DNA from: Podospora bellae-mahoneyi
Taxonomy: Eukaryota > Ascomycota > Sordariomycetes > Sordariales > Podosporaceae
Reading direction: 5' to 3'
Length of the DNA: 64,000 nt
Assembly: GCF_035222275.1 (NCBI RefSeq)
Contig: NC_085883.1
Location: 1 to 64,000, forward strand
Position 1 is the first letter of the stretch. Each line of letters starts with the position of its first letter. Below, one piece after another: positions 35,123 through 50,073 of this stretch. Both the position numbers and the translations under genes were made by a program. A model generated the notes under the pieces. It was not told where the DNA came from. It was given only the letters and a program-made list of their open reading frames with translations, and searched no databases.

Positions 35123-38100
35123 TCACTCAAGAAACCCCGTCGCCTTCCATTTTCTTACATATCCTTCGACCACCTCTTTCGCAACCCCGCTTTCACTCTC
35201 CAGTGTCTTAGACACTGGTCTAGACAGCTTGGTGTCCAAAACAATCTGTCCTTGGCCCAAGACCCGAAAGTCTTGTTCAAAAAAGTCTTTGAGGGAAGCA
35301 CTGATTGCACCAGACTTTGTCGCAAGGACCAACCACTCTTCAAACGGCACAAGTGTTCCGTCTACTCGACTTGGTTGTACGTCCATCTCTCGCCCCATGA
35401 TTGCAATGATGTCTCTCATCGGCTGCCTGATCGGATTTTCGAGATGCAGAAACGGTGGCAAGACTTGCGGCGACAGCAGCATCTCGGTAAGGGCTTGGGC
35501 TGCATGGTCTACTGGCAACCATGATACAGTCTAGATTTGTTGTGTGAGTAATTGTACGGATTTTAAATCCAATATGAAAGACTTACCCCCTCCAAGTCCG
35601 GCCAGACCCCCAGCTTCTGGCAGGCCTTCACCAACACCGGCATGTGCTCCCCAGTCTTCCAAAGCCCACCCCCCTTCTTGTCTGTATCTGCTGGCCCTGA
35701 CAGCTGCCCGATCCTGACAGTTACACTCTCGGCCTTATTGCCCTGTGACTTGAATACTTCGGCAGCCTCTTTCATTACGCTTTCGCAAACCCACTTTGCC
35801 TCGGCATACCCCATTTTGACCGGCGCGTCTGCTTCGACAGGGCCTTCCGGCACCGGTCCATCGCCATCGAAATAACGCACAGCGGCAATCGAAGAGGCAA
35901 AGACCATACGCACCCCAACCTCTGGTCGAAGGGAAGATGCCTTTTGGCAAAGCGACAATAGGTCGCAGAGGAGGTCAAGATGCGTACGGAAGGAAGGCAG
36001 TGTGAGCTGAAAGTCCATGGGCCAGGCGAGATGGAGGATATGGGTAACTTCCGATGCGAGAGAATCCAGGGAAAGGTGGGTTTTGCTTTCAGAGTCGAGA
36101 AAGGTGATCTTGGACCAAGAGGCTTCCGGGAGAGGGGGGAGACCAGCTGACGAGATGGTTTGCGTTTGGTAGCTTTTCTGAGGGTCGCCCGTAAGGGGAG
36201 ACACAGAAGCTGCTGCTCGAGAGCCGCGCATTAAACAGATTATTTTTGTTACCGATGGAAAAGAAGATAAACGGGACAGAACATGGGCGCCAAGGCTACC
36301 GGTGCTGCCTGTCATCACGACAACGAGTGGGTTGGTGGTAGACGGCCGGGAGGAATCGAGTCGTTGAATGTACTCATCCGCCAAAGCCTTCATCGCATCC
36401 GTTCGACTATTGGGCTTCTGGAGAGATTCAGTCGACTCGCCCTCCACCAATAGCGTTCTGATGGCATGAGAAAGCAGGCTCAATGTTGGGCGACGATACA
36501 CAAACTCGGCCGTCAAGCTTTCTTCCTGGCATTTGCCAGATCGTCTGAGCGAAGATGTGATCTTTCTTGCAAGCTTCAGGCTCTGTAACGAGTCCAAACC
36601 TCGTTCGAAAAAGTCATCCTCGCTCCCTAAACTGCCTGCCTTGAACGACGGACTGACCACGTCTCTCAAGAGCATTCTGAGGACATCTTCGACGTTGTCG
36701 ACATCGAAAACCGCTCCATCGTCGTTTGATCCCTCTGCATCGATAGCCTGGTAGGCTGCATCGATTTCCGCTCTGAACATTTCTGCAGTCTCCCTACGCA
36801 TCACGCTGCCTTTATCTGACCTGGGTATGGTTTTGCCGTCTGTGACAAATATGATGGCATGTTTGGAGCTCACTCTTGCATGAGCATCCAGCGTCTCATT
36901 TGCTTCCAGAACCAGCGCCCAGATTTGCTCTCTCAGCACTTCCAGGTCTGTGGTGGCAGAAGGAGAGGGCTCAACTAGCACCGCCATTTCGAATCGACCC
37001 TGACCGACACATACAGCTGTCTTGACATTTGCATCACGAGTCAGAAGGTCCTCCAACGTCCTCGGCATAATCTTCTCTCCAGTTTTCAATACAATAACAT
37101 CGTCCACTCTTCCCAACACTCTTACTTCCATGCCCTGCCCAGCATCGCAATCAGGATTTAACTGCATGTCATCTTGGATCTCAAAGTGCTTTCCTCCCCA
37201 TCCACAGGGATACCCAATCAGCCGATATGACTTTGCAGCTGGAGAAGCGGGACGCAACTCCAACCCCAAGTCAGATCTCAGCCTCAAATACCGGTGGTTG
37301 TATCCAGTTCCCGGAGTGGGACAAAAGATGGGCGCAATGGCGCCTATTTCCGTGACACCATAGTGATTCAGCAACCTAACACCCTTTTCGACCAGGCTGT
37401 TGGCAACGTCAGGGCTCATTGCCCCACCCCCTACAGCGACAAATTCCATCTTTCTCAGCAGCGCAAAGGCAGTGCTTTGTTCCTCGACGGATGGCAAAGA
37501 GAAAATATCCTGCAAAATTGAAGGGACGCTCATCAGCGACCTTGCGTTGGACGCTTGAAGGATCTCCAGAGTCGACTTTGCAGCGGGGATGATGGAAGAG
37601 GGCGGCAGACAACATGTCAATCCCACCGAGAGCGAGAGGGCAGGTGCTAGAAGTCCGAAACCGTGGTACAAGGGTAATGTTGAGAGGTTGACCCAGGAGG
37701 GAACTTCCGAAGACGGGAACTGATGACATGCGGCGTATCCCAGCAGGTAACGGTGAGGAACGGGGATGGGCTTTGGCAGTCCGGTGGTGCCTGATGAGTG
37801 CAGTATCAGGGCTGTGTGGCCCAGCTTAGATTCATCACCCACTTCGGGGACAGGTGTCTTGGTATCGCCGTTGCTGTCCAGAAAGGCTTTATAAGGCTCA
37901 GTGATGATGATCTTGGCATCTGATGGCCCGCGTGCAATTTCGGAGCTGATTACTTCCGTCCGTTGTGACACGAGGAGAGTGCCCGCATTGGTCTTTTGGA
38001 GCAGATGTAAAATGCTGTGGGCTCCAAGTCTTGCCGATAGAAGAAGAGCGGGAATATTGAGACTCAGCAAGGCGCTGAGGTGAATAAACAAGCCGATGTC

Positions 38101-38451
38101 GCTCTCCATGTAAAGAGCCACCGGGCGGGCTTTGCTGGAACTTCTGTCGGCATGACCAGTTTGGAGCGAGGCACGAAGCCACTCTGCGCATGCCCCAATA
38201 GATCTGTCCAGCTGCGCAAACGTGACTGGTTGAATGATGTATGACTGCCTCTCCCTGTTGCTGTTGCTCTCTCGACGATGACATTCGACCTGGTGGCTGA
38301 AGATGTGATTTGGGTTGTTGACGGCGTTGAATGCAATGAGCCCCGGCAGTGAGGAGATCTCATCCGGTTTGGCCGGCTTACCACCTCTTCTCTGTGGTGG
38401 AAGCGGGCTAAAGGCAGGCCTGACAAACTCTCTCTCTTCAAAGATTCCCAT
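35123..38451 (-). CDS. NRPS-like carboxylate reductase (A-T-R)
   Basis: Two exons, 38451-35587 and 35530-35123, joined across a 56-bp intron (GTAAGT...CTAG), give 1090 aa. The adenylation domain (about 30-560) has SSGTTGLPKP (219-228), NHYGVTEIG (362-370) and DDVIVLKTGEK (450-460). The thiolation domain carries GLDSLQSL with the phosphopantetheine Ser621. The terminal reductase domain has TGSTGSLG (714-721) and YAEAK (Tyr882, Lys886). There is no condensation domain. Enzymes of this A-T-R type activate a carboxylic acid with ATP, hold it as a thioester and reduce it with NADPH to an aldehyde. It is head-to-head with the polyketide synthase, so the likely substrate is that enzyme's aromatic acid (inference). 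Confidence 0.92.
35531..35586 (-). other. Intron of the A-T-R gene
   Basis: A 56-bp intron with donor GTAAGT and acceptor CTAG. Without it the reading frame stops seven codons after the donor. With it the frame continues in phase 0 for 136 codons (ending KWKATGFLE), which completes the C-terminus of the reductase domain. Confidence 0.85.
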
Positions 38452-39500
38452 AGTTGACTAGGTGGTTGCGCGTTGATCTAGGTCTTTGTGAGGTGGTGAT
38501 GGGATTACAAAAACAAAGGACGAGTGACTGGAAAGCAAAAGTTTCTGTTTAGACCATGGTTTGATTCGACGAGAACCCCACATTATGAACCAAGTGATAA
38601 ACTACTGTTGCAACTCCGCAGAATGCTATTTGCGCAACTAAAACGCTCGGGCTTTGCTGTCGCCACTTTGCGGCGTGGTTGACAGACCGGAGTAGAGCCC
38701 ACAGAAGATCGTCACGACATCGGCTTTTCGGGGACCGGAGCCTGCCACAGTAACTTATAAAGAACAGATTTGACGGCGATAGCGAGATATTTGGAAAAGC
38801 CATGTCTTTACCTCCGACCACGTCATATAGTCCAAAAAGGAAGGAGAGCCAAGATTGGGGGTTTAATGTGGGCTGCAGGGACCAGTGTAGTCAGGTCAGG
38901 CATACATGCAACCCGTCATGTAAACAATGAGGTCAAGCGGCAAAGTCGCAGGTGGTGCAACTAGCTTGGCAAAGCTTGACCTGTTGTCCACAGGAACAGT
39001 TGAGAGTGCTTCAGCGAGGATGTGGAAAATGAGGGATGAGATGGAACAGTCTGTTCTCCTCGTTGTCCTTGGCTGGAGCAACAATCTGATAGTCATGAGG
39101 TTTCAGGTAAGAGCCTCTGGAATTTATCATCTCTTTGTTGTTGGGAGCGTGAAGTGCTAACCTTCGACTATCGGCCGACCGTTTTTTGGCCGCCGAGTAG
39201 TGGCATTTGACTGGAATGGGTCACATTCACATGGTGGTATGGATGGCCAGGGCCAGTTGCCCGCCATTTTCTGGAGTGGAGTACTCCCTCCCTTGGTAAA
39301 GCAGGATACCTTAAAGTCTGGCCTCTTTCCTGCTTTTTCGACTTGCTTCTCCTCACACACACACAAATCAACTGCATTCAAAAAGGGAGCATCTCTTGGC
39401 CTTTTGCACTTGTTCTTTCAACATAGACTTAAAAGTATCTCCAGTTGTTCGCACAGCTGCCCTACCAACTCCGACAATCACCCATACAGTCTACCTTAAC
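38452..39500. promoter_or_regulatory. Shared divergent promoter of A-T-R enzyme and polyketide synthase
   Basis: 1049 bp between the two start codons, with no gene seen inside. At 39171-39181 lies TCGGCCGACCG, which contains an 8-bp palindrome (TCGGCCGA) and CGG-N4-CCG, the half-site pattern used by Zn2Cys6 regulators. A second GGCCGCCGA lies 9 bases on. This could be a cluster regulator site but is unproven. The head-to-head arrangement suggests co-expression of the two synthases. Confidence 0.45.
39171..39181. promoter_or_regulatory. Candidate Zn2Cys6 regulator site
   Basis: TCGGCCGACCG contains CGG-N4-CCG and the palindrome TCGGCCGA. It lies 320 bp upstream of the PKS start in the shared promoter. 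No regulator gene is in the window, so the link is speculative. Confidence 0.25.
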
Positions 39501-42500
39501 ATGGCCGACGTACTACTCTTCCCCGGCCAGGGGTCGACCTCACACTTTTCAGACCACGAGACTATCCATCAAATCCTGGACCAGCTTGGACAAGAGCAAG
39601 CCGTCTTTGATGGTTTTGTCCAAAGCTGCAAAGATCACTTCCAAGAGGAATACAACGCCCTTTCTCCAGAAGATCAATCATCAATTGGGAACCCTCAGGA
39701 TATCACCGATTTTGTCCAAGACAGCAAAACATTTCTCACACCACCACCATCCCTGCAGTCTCACCCTATCTTCGAGACAACCACATTGTTTATTAGACAG
39801 GTCTTGGAACTGATGTTATACCAGTCCCGAAGTGACGGGTCAGATCAACCAGTTGAAACAGCAGGCGTCTGCACAGGTGTCTTACCCGCTGCCCTTGCTG
39901 CATCTTACCCATCCTACCTGTCCCCGCAGTTCGTCCGGGCAGCCGCCCAGTCTTATCGACTTGCCTTTTGGATCGGTCTTAGAGTGTCCCAATTTTGCAG
40001 CAAAGCAGCTGCTGATACATGGCGCGATCTTCCATGGGCATTAAGTATTTTCGGCTTGCCTGTTGACCAGGTAGAGAGGACACTCACCCAATACATTGAC
40101 GAGATGGTATGGCACCTGATATCTAATGATCCTTACCTGGTAGCAACTACTGACATGTGATGTATTTGTTTTTCAGACCACTACGCCGACCCCTCGGATC
40201 TCTGCAGTCTTTGCTGCCGACAACATTTCCCTTTCTGGTAGCGGCCCTTCGCTATCACAGTTCAAGACCATTGCAGCCTCACAGCATCCCTCAGCACATT
40301 TCCGATCACCTCACGTGCATGGTTACTACCACGGTGGCGCTGAGAGCGTTTGTCTGGTGAATCAAGTACTCCAGGACGTCCAAACAAGAGAGATCACCTT
40401 CCCCACCTGGCAATGCCTTCAAATTCCCCTTCGGTCCGTCGCTAGCGGACAGTTACTTGATCCTATTGCCGCGGCCGCCAGCGGCTCCTCTCTTCTCGAA
40501 GTTGTCCTCCATAGCGTCTTTGTCGAAACTGTCGGATGGCTACACACAATCGGCTCTTTGACCCAATCACTCAGAGAAGGACTGGACAAGGATCCAGACA
40601 CTCAATACAGGGTCATCGGCATGGGTCCTAACGCCGGCTCCTTGGTGAGAGACTTGAGAACGAGCATGCTAACTTCAAAAGTAAGCATTATCGAATCTTT
40701 TGGAGACTTTGCACTCAAAAGCCCCCCCGAATCGTATGCTATTGTTGGGTTGTCTGTCAACTACCCAAAGGGAAATGGCCTGGATGAGTTTTGGGAGACC
40801 CTGGTGAGAGGAGAATCCACTCTCTCTACTGTAAGTCAACAGCAGTGTTGTGCACATGGCCTCGGCGCTAACATGAGACCAGATTCCTGACAATCGTTTC
40901 GACATCACCAGCTATGGAAATAAGGATGACGGCAAAGGGAAGCCAAAACCTACGCCCAACCATGGAAACTTTTTGGATGACGCATTCAAGTTTGACGCCG
41001 CCTACTTCAACATCTCACCAAGGGAGGCAAAGTGCATGGACCCCCAACAGCGCCTTCTTCTTCATGTTGCAGCAGGAGCTTTGGAAGATGCTGGCTACAG
41101 CCCCAACTCGACACCGACCTTCATCAATGACAAGTTTGGTGTTTTTGTTGGTGTGGCTACAGGAGACTATGTTGACAATCTGAGGGAGGACATCGATGTT
41201 TACTACAGTCCTGGAACGCTCCGCGCCTTCCTAAGCGGCCGCATTTCTTATGCGCTAGGCCTCAAGGGACCATCGATAGTGTTCGACACGGCTTGCTCTT
41301 CATCCACGGTCGCACTGTACCACGCGTGCCAGTCTCTCAAGTCAGGGGAGTGCACGGTTGCCCTGGCGGGTGGCATAAATGTAATGTCGAGTCCCTACAT
41401 GCACTTGGGGTTGTCTCGTGCACACTTCCTGTCACCCACGGGTCAGTGCAAGCCTTTCGATGTTTCGGCGGATGGATACTGCCGAGCAGAAGGAGCTGGC
41501 CTAGTCGTCGTCAAGAAACTCTCGGATGCTATTCGTGAAGGGGACCACATCCACGGCGTTATTCGTGGAATGGGTCTCAACCAGTGCGGCACTGCCAAAT
41601 CCATCACCCATCCAGACGCTGCTACTCAGGCCGAGCTGTTCAACGAAGTTCTCTCTCGCAACCACATCGACCCAGACAGCATCTCACTGGTAGAGACTCA
41701 CGGCACCGGAACACAAGCAGGGGACTTTGCCGAGATTACGAGTCTACAGTCCACCTTTGGCATGAGAGCTCCTGATAACCCCCTATACATCTCGAGTGTG
41801 AAGGGAAATATTGGTCATGCGGAAGCGGCATCAGGACTTGCTGGTCTGACCAAGTTGCTGCTTGCCATGAGGGAGAAGAAGCTGCCACCACAGGCATCTT
41901 TCAAGACACTCAACCCGCGGCTCAAGAGCATCCGGGAGCACAACATTGTCATCCCCACCGTTCTGACCGATTGGACCACGAGAGACAAGACCCCAAGACG
42001 GGCACTCCTCAACAACTTTGGTGCTGCAGGCTCCAATGCCGCGCTGGTACTTGAGGAATACACCGGCAACACCCAGAAGCCGGTGAAGGCCGGTCGGAAT
42101 AAAGCCGAGAAGGTGTCTAGATCATCTCATATCCTCAACATCTCGGCCAAAACTCCGGCTGCACTGGAACATCTCAGAGAAGAGTACATCAGCTACATCA
42201 AGACATACCCCAATGTCAAGATAGAGGATCTGTGCTACACAGCCACCGCACGGAAGAGAAATGAAGGATACGCCCACAGAATCTCCGTCCTAGGCTCCAA
42301 CGTGCAGCAGCTCGAGTCGCAGCTGAGACAGGAAGCGGTCACCCAGGTCGCCAATCTCAAGGTTGCCGGTCACCGAAAGACGTTGTTTGTGTTTTCTGGT
42401 CAGGGTGGCATCTACGCCGGCATGGGTGGTGAGCTTCTGCTGACTTCGCCACGATTCCGATCTGCAGTGGAGAGGTGTGATGGAATTCTTACCGCAAATG

Positions 42501-45500
42501 GTTTCCCTGCTGTCTCGTCCTACCTCTTGGACTCGGAGAGCTGGAGAGCAGAACCCAAACCTGTGGTGGAACAAAGCGCCTGTTTTGTTATCGAGTACGC
42601 GCTGGCTCAGATGTTCATTCACTGGGGCCTCAAGCCGGATGCTGTCGTTGGGCACAGTATCGGAGAATACGCTGCTCTCGTGACAGCGGGTGCCCTGACT
42701 CTGGAGGATGGCCTTTTGTTTGTTGCCAAGCGCGCCAGTTTGATGACAGCCAAATGCCCAGCTGCTTCGTCCGGGATGATGGCCTGCGCATTGCCGGCGC
42801 GTGAGATAGAGAGCCTCCTCTCACAACACGGGTTTCCAGCTCTTAGTGTCGCCTGCGAGAACAGCCCAAAAGATTGTGTGGTTGCTGGGTCTCTCGATGA
42901 ACTCACCAGATTCGGTGAGCTTGCAAGGGCGCACAAAATCAAGAATAAGTTGCTCGAAGTGGCCTACGGCTTTCATTCTCCTGCCATGGACCCCATTTTG
43001 GAGGAGATTGAAGCACATGCCGCGACTCTGCGCCCCTGTCTGAGAGCAGAAGGTGCCGTCGACGTTGGCTTGAGCACTTATGGCAGACTCTTGGAGGCAG
43101 GGGAGCAGATCACATCTGCCTATTTTGCCAAGCAGACCAGGGGTACAGTGCAGTTCTCTCAGGTCGCACAAAAACTGGCGACAAAGCTGAACGGTAACAA
43201 CGTGACGGTCCTTGAAGCCGGGTCATCTCCCATCACGCTCCCCATGGTGAAGGCAGCCTTCGACCCAAACACGTCCCTTCTCCTTCCTTCTCTGCGTCCA
43301 AAGGATAAGCCATGGGTGGCACTGTGCACCATGCTGCGAACGCTCTTTCTCCACGGTGTACCTGTCAAATGGAGAGAGGTATACGACACTTCTAGCAGGA
43401 TGTTGTACCCCTTCCCACAGTATCCGCTCTATGGCGCCGAGTTTCTCATTCCGTTCCGAGAGCATAAGAATGAAGTCGAGCTGGAGGGCTCTCTCCCGGC
43501 TTCGCCAGAGCCCTTGTTCGAGTTTCTCACTTCTAGAGGGTCATCGTCCCCAGACAAGCCAGAAGTCACGTCGTTTTCAACCCCAGTCAAGCAATTGGCG
43601 CCATTCATCAAGGCCCACGCAGTAGGAAACACTCCTCTGTGTCCCGCCTCGGTCTTCATGGAGTATGCGCTAGAGGGTGCTGTGGTGACGGACGATTCCC
43701 TTGCCAAAGCAACCATAGCTATGGAGGATATCACTTTCGACAAGCCTCTTGTATACGACGACAACTCGCCACCTTCGGACCTGCAGCTGCAGCTAGATCG
43801 CTCTCAGCAAGAGGGACAGATTTTCAGTTTCATGAGCGGAGCAAACCATGTTCACTGCTCTGGCACCCTTCGGCAAGCTTCGACCAAGTTTGTTTCGACC
43901 ATCTTCTCACGCAAGGAAGCTTTTGTGAGACGTCAGAAAATGACTTCGTTCGAGTTTGGCGGCCGAGAGAATGCTAACTCCTTTTCCTCGCGTACCATCT
44001 ATGAGCTCATCTTCCCGCGGGTCGTCGCCTATTCAGAGCCTTTCCTCACTTTGGACCGCCTTACGGTGAGCTCTACGGGTTTGGAAGGCTTTGGGCAGTT
44101 CCGCGTGAGTGGCCTATCACTCCAGGGCAGCTTTGTCTGTGCGCCCGCCTTCATCGATACCATGCTCCACGCCGCTGGGTTTATCGCCAACATCAAGGTC
44201 AATGACCAAACGGCATGTATCTGCACAAAGGTTGACCTGGCCATCTTACCAGAAGACAGCAACGATGTGTACGAGCGGGACCTGGACATTTACTGCAGTC
44301 TTGTGGACTTGGATGATGCCATTGTGGCAGATGCCTACGTGATGACAGAAGATGGCAAGGTGGTGAGTTGCGTGGAGGGCATGTCGTTCCGAAAGATCAA
44401 CAAGGCTGGCTTCAAAGCAAGCCTGGCGAGGGCGGCAGGCAAGTCTGCTCCTGCAACGTCCAAGCGGGTAGCTGCTCCAGTTCCGGCCAAGAGAGCTCCT
44501 GGTCAGAAGCAGGAGCATGCTGCACGAGTTGAGCAGACACAGCAGTCGCCCGACATTGAACAGACCGTTATGGCAATGATCAAAGAAGTCTGTGGGGCTG
44601 GCGATGACACCCGGATGAGTACTACTCTTTCGGAGATGGGCGTTGACAGTCTCCTGTTCATCGAGCTGGCCGACGCCATCAGGCGTCAGCTTCCCTCTCT
44701 CCAAATCTCAACACATGAACTCGAGGCTTGCAATGCAGTCGGAGATCTGATGAACGTCATCAAGAAGGCTTCTGCCTCCGGTGTCACGACGACGCACTCC
44801 TCGCCCTCCGTGTCCGAAGATGGCAGGGCGACCTTCTCTGACGCCTCCACGGGTTCCATCTCTACGCCTGTCACACCTCCTGACGGCGAAGAGACCAGCA
44901 TCAAAGATCTCTTGGAAGATATCTGCGGACTGGATATCGCGGGGGTGGACAAGACAGCCCCACTGTCTACTCTCGGGATTGACTCGTTGCTTTCTATTGA
45001 GCTGCAAGAGGAACTGCAATCCCGTCTTGGTCTTACCATCGACAACGGCCATGAAGGCATATCCGAACTGAGAGTTGTCGACTTGGAGGTGCTGTATGCC
45101 AAAAAGCTTGCATCTCATCGTAGCCAGGGGCAGCTTCAGGGATTGGGTATCCGGCACACCACCGGGACCACCCCACCCCCCCATGCTTCCCAACGTGGTT
45201 TGGAGTCGGCCAATGACAGTGACTTCCCCATTCAACTGCAGACACAACAGTCGGGTTCTCCCAAAGCCCCGTTGTACCTGTTCCATGATGGCAGCGGGTT
45301 GAGTAGCATGTACCGACACCTCGACAATCTGAACCGCAACATCTACGGGATTTACAGTATCGACGGCTCATATCCCGCAGAGAAACAGGCAAAGACAATA
45401 CAAGAGCTCGCAGCGCTCTACATAGACAAGGGAAAGCTGTCAAAGCAGCCCGAGATCCTCCTCGGTGGTAAGTTTCCCCGAAAACCCGCCCCGTTCGTGA

Positions 45501-46108
45501 CAGGTTTCTAACCCGTTAAAAAACAGGCTGGTCCTTTGGTGGTGTGCTCGCCTTCGAAGTCTCCCGACAACTTCGCGCCCACCACCCCAACGTCACTGTC
45601 AAAGGTGTCATCCTGATCGACTCCCCCCTGCCGATCAATCACGACCCTCTTCCTCAACAAGTCATTTTGCACGTTGTAGGCAGCAAAGGACGAGACTCTC
45701 CCCTGCGAAAGCAGATCCAAGCGCAGTTCTCACGCCATGCCGGCATGTTGGAACGGTACAGTCGGCAGCAACTTGAAGACATCAAGGGCGGAGGCGTGCC
45801 CTGCGCCATGCTCTTCTGCACGAAGACCATGAACACCGAGCGGGCATGCGGGGTAACCTATCCCTGGTTGAGTGATGGTGAATACCGGTCCAAGGCGGTC
45901 GAGAGGTGGGAGACGGTCGTCGGGAGAAGATTGTTGGCTTTGGACCTGGACTGTAATCACTTTGAGGTTTTTGAGGATGGAAATGTGAGTGATTGTCAAC
46001 AAATACTTCGTTCTTTGTCAAGTGAAGAGATGCTGACGATATGAGTAGATTGCTGAAGTATCAGAGAAGCTGGGGGGCGCATGTGCTTTGTTGGAAGGCC
46101 GATCTTGA
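39501..46108 (+). CDS. Non-reducing polyketide synthase, SAT-KS-MAT-PT-ACP-ACP-TE
   Basis: Five exons (39501-40106, 40177-40830, 40883-45467, 45527-45984, 46049-46108) give 2120 aa, normal for the family. Order: SAT (1-370, GVCTG with Cys124); ketosynthase (387-815, DTACSSS with Cys558, HGTGTQ, GNIGH); malonyl transferase (895-1215, GHSIGEYAAL with Ser1012); product template (1300-1620, His1332 and Asp1512); two carrier domains (MGVDSLLF Ser1676 and LGIDSLLS Ser1788); thioesterase (1870-2118, GWSFGG with Ser1951). No KR, DH, ER or methyltransferase is seen, so the product is an unreduced chain folded into an aromatic ring and released by the thioesterase. Start MADVLLFPGQG is the usual SAT N-terminus. 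Introns 1 and 2 lie in SAT and early KS. The exact product cannot be predicted by eye. Confidence 0.95.
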
Positions 46109-46625
46109 TTACCTCCTACCAGCTGGTACTAGGAACAGATTTTGAGAATGATTGTTAAAGAACATAGCTTGCCAGAGGAAAAAGAAGGGAGTTAGCATCA
46201 AGGGTAGTAATGTCGTATACATAGGCACCTCATATTCAATGTCAGACGAGTATAACCCTGTATGTAAGACTGCACATGGGTTTCAAGTCCAACTAGTACA
46301 ACGTGTAGGCCAACTATTAGGTGCAAGAAGCCCGTGCCATTTCATTGCGACTCTTGAGTACCTACACGCGTCTGTAAGCGGATATTCTAGCGATGTGAGG
46401 ACGTTTGTGTAGTATTGAGGAGAGGTGACGCGTCAATTTCCGTACCCCAATATTACTCTCCAGTCAACCGACTAACATTGCTAAGGTACCTAACCGATGA
46501 GTGTTGACAGCAGGTTCTCGGGCCTGCTGTCAACACCGAGGGCCGAGGGAAGTCCGTGTATAAAGGTGGTGGTGCACAGCGGCTTTCAGATGCCCCATCC
46601 TGTGCTCGATACCATCGCGTTCCTG
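46109..46625. promoter_or_regulatory. Intergenic region and promoter of the FAD monooxygenase
   Basis: 517 bp between the PKS stop and the next start on the same strand. TATAAAGG at 46559 lies 67 bp before the chosen ATG and is a plausible TATA box. A TAAGGTACCTAA word is at about 46482-46493. No gene seen. Confidence 0.5.
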
Positions 46626-47838
46626 ATGTCTACCCCACATATTGCCATAATTGGCGCCGGCCCATGCGGGCTCACGCTCGCGCAGCTTCTCGAGCGCAAA
46701 GGAATCGCAAACTACATCGTCTACGAGCGAGATGACAGCCCTAACTCCAATCGTGCGGGGGGCAGCCTAGACATTCATCCCGAAACAGGCCAACGCGCCC
46801 TTCGAGAGGCCGGTTTATTCGACAAGTTCAAGGAGTGTGCGAGGTATGCCGACACTGCCTTTGCACTGGGCGACAAAAATGGCAACAGGATATTCCAAAT
46901 GGGCGAAGGACGTGACGCCCCGGAGATCGACCGCGCCGAACTCCGCAAAATTCTGCTCGATGCCGTGCCCGAGGGCAAGATCAGGTGGGGGCATATTTTG
47001 AAAGAAGTGACGTTTGGAGATGATGGAAGGCCCCGGTTACGCTTTGAAAATGGGACAGTTTTGTCTGGGGTCAAGCTTGTTGTTGGAGCCGATGGGGCAT
47101 GGAGCAAGGTGCGGCGGGTGGTAAGAAATCCCAGTCTCCTATCTAGTACCTATATACGACACTGACTACCTTACCTTCGTCGCCTAGATCACGAAAGCTA
47201 CACCCCAGTTCGCTGGAAAAGCCTATCTCGAAGGAAGGATCCGCCGTGACAACCCACTCTACAAAACCATGACTGGGGAATTTGGCCCTGGAATGTACCT
47301 GGCCATCGGTGACAAAAAGATCACCATCACACAGAGGCAAGGCGACGGTTCCTACCGCATCTATTTTGGATTCCAAACTCCGGAGTATTTCTTCCGCACG
47401 CTCGACCTCCAAAACGTTGAAGGAATTCGCGAGATGTTGCTTTCTTCCAAGTATTATGGAGACTGGGCAGAGGGAACCAAAGACCTCATCCGCCACGCAA
47501 CCGACTTCTGGGCTTGGTCGCTATACACATTGTCGAAAGAGGACCTGAGCTGGAAGTCAGTCTCAGGAGCAACCCTCTGCGGCGACGCTGCTCATGTGAC
47601 CGTCCCGAATGGAGAGGGGGTCAATCTCGCAATGGCGGACGCGTTGGAGTTAGCCACCAGCATTGCACAGCACGGGGTCGAAGAACTAAATGAAGCGGTT
47701 GCAGAATACGAGAAAGGCATGCTCGGGCGTGGTGCTGAAACGATTGCTCAGGGGGAGATGATGACCGAAGCAATGTTTGTGGAACGACCAGAGATCTTTG
47801 TCCAAAAGTTTGGCCCGATCATGGGACTGAATAATTGA
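46626..47838 (+). CDS. FAD-dependent monooxygenase (TetX/salicylate-hydroxylase-like)
   Basis: Two exons, 46626-47120 and 47188-47838, with a 67-bp intron give 381 aa. The FAD fold begins at once: GAGPCG at 10-15, GGSLDIHPETGQ at 45-56, the conserved GADG at 154-157, and GDAAH at 297-301 followed by PNGEGVNLAMADALEL. This is the complete class A flavoprotein hydroxylase pattern, closest in style to TetX-like enzymes that hydroxylate aromatic polyketides with NADPH and O2. Upstream in-frame ATGs exist (46497, 46590), but MSTPHIAIIGAG gives the normal short N-terminus. It sits just after the PKS, so ring hydroxylation of the product is likely (inference). Confidence 0.88.
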
Positions 47839-49780
<1,942 letters not shown>

Positions 49781-50073
49781 GAAGAAGACCTCCAACACAA
49801 AGGGCAAGATAACACAAATTTACTGGTCAGCATAATCACGCGGGTAGCGGTTGATGCTTCTGATGAAAAAGAGTACATTTTCCAAGAAGTTATTTTGAAG
49901 CTTTAACCCAAATGTACCCCTGAGCTCCCTGTGCTGTGTTGAAGCCCTGGAAGGCCTTTAAATGCCCGTCAAAGCCAGTGTTGAATGCCTACCTACCTGC
50001 CCGGCTCCAGTGTATCATGGTTCCCAACCATAACTCCACAACAAATCATAACGACTAACTACATGTCTATACC
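49781..50073. other. Intergenic between convergent genes
   Basis: 293 bp between the OYE 3' end (plus) and the phenol-hydroxylase-like gene 3' end (minus). It holds both transcript ends. No gene seen; a CTACCTACCTGCC word occurs near 49988. Confidence 0.45.

Noticed and set aside
46152-46412. 86-codon frame after the PKS
   Set aside because: It lies in the gap before the monooxygenase with no motif, and atypical codon use; likely 3' untranslated or spacer sequence.
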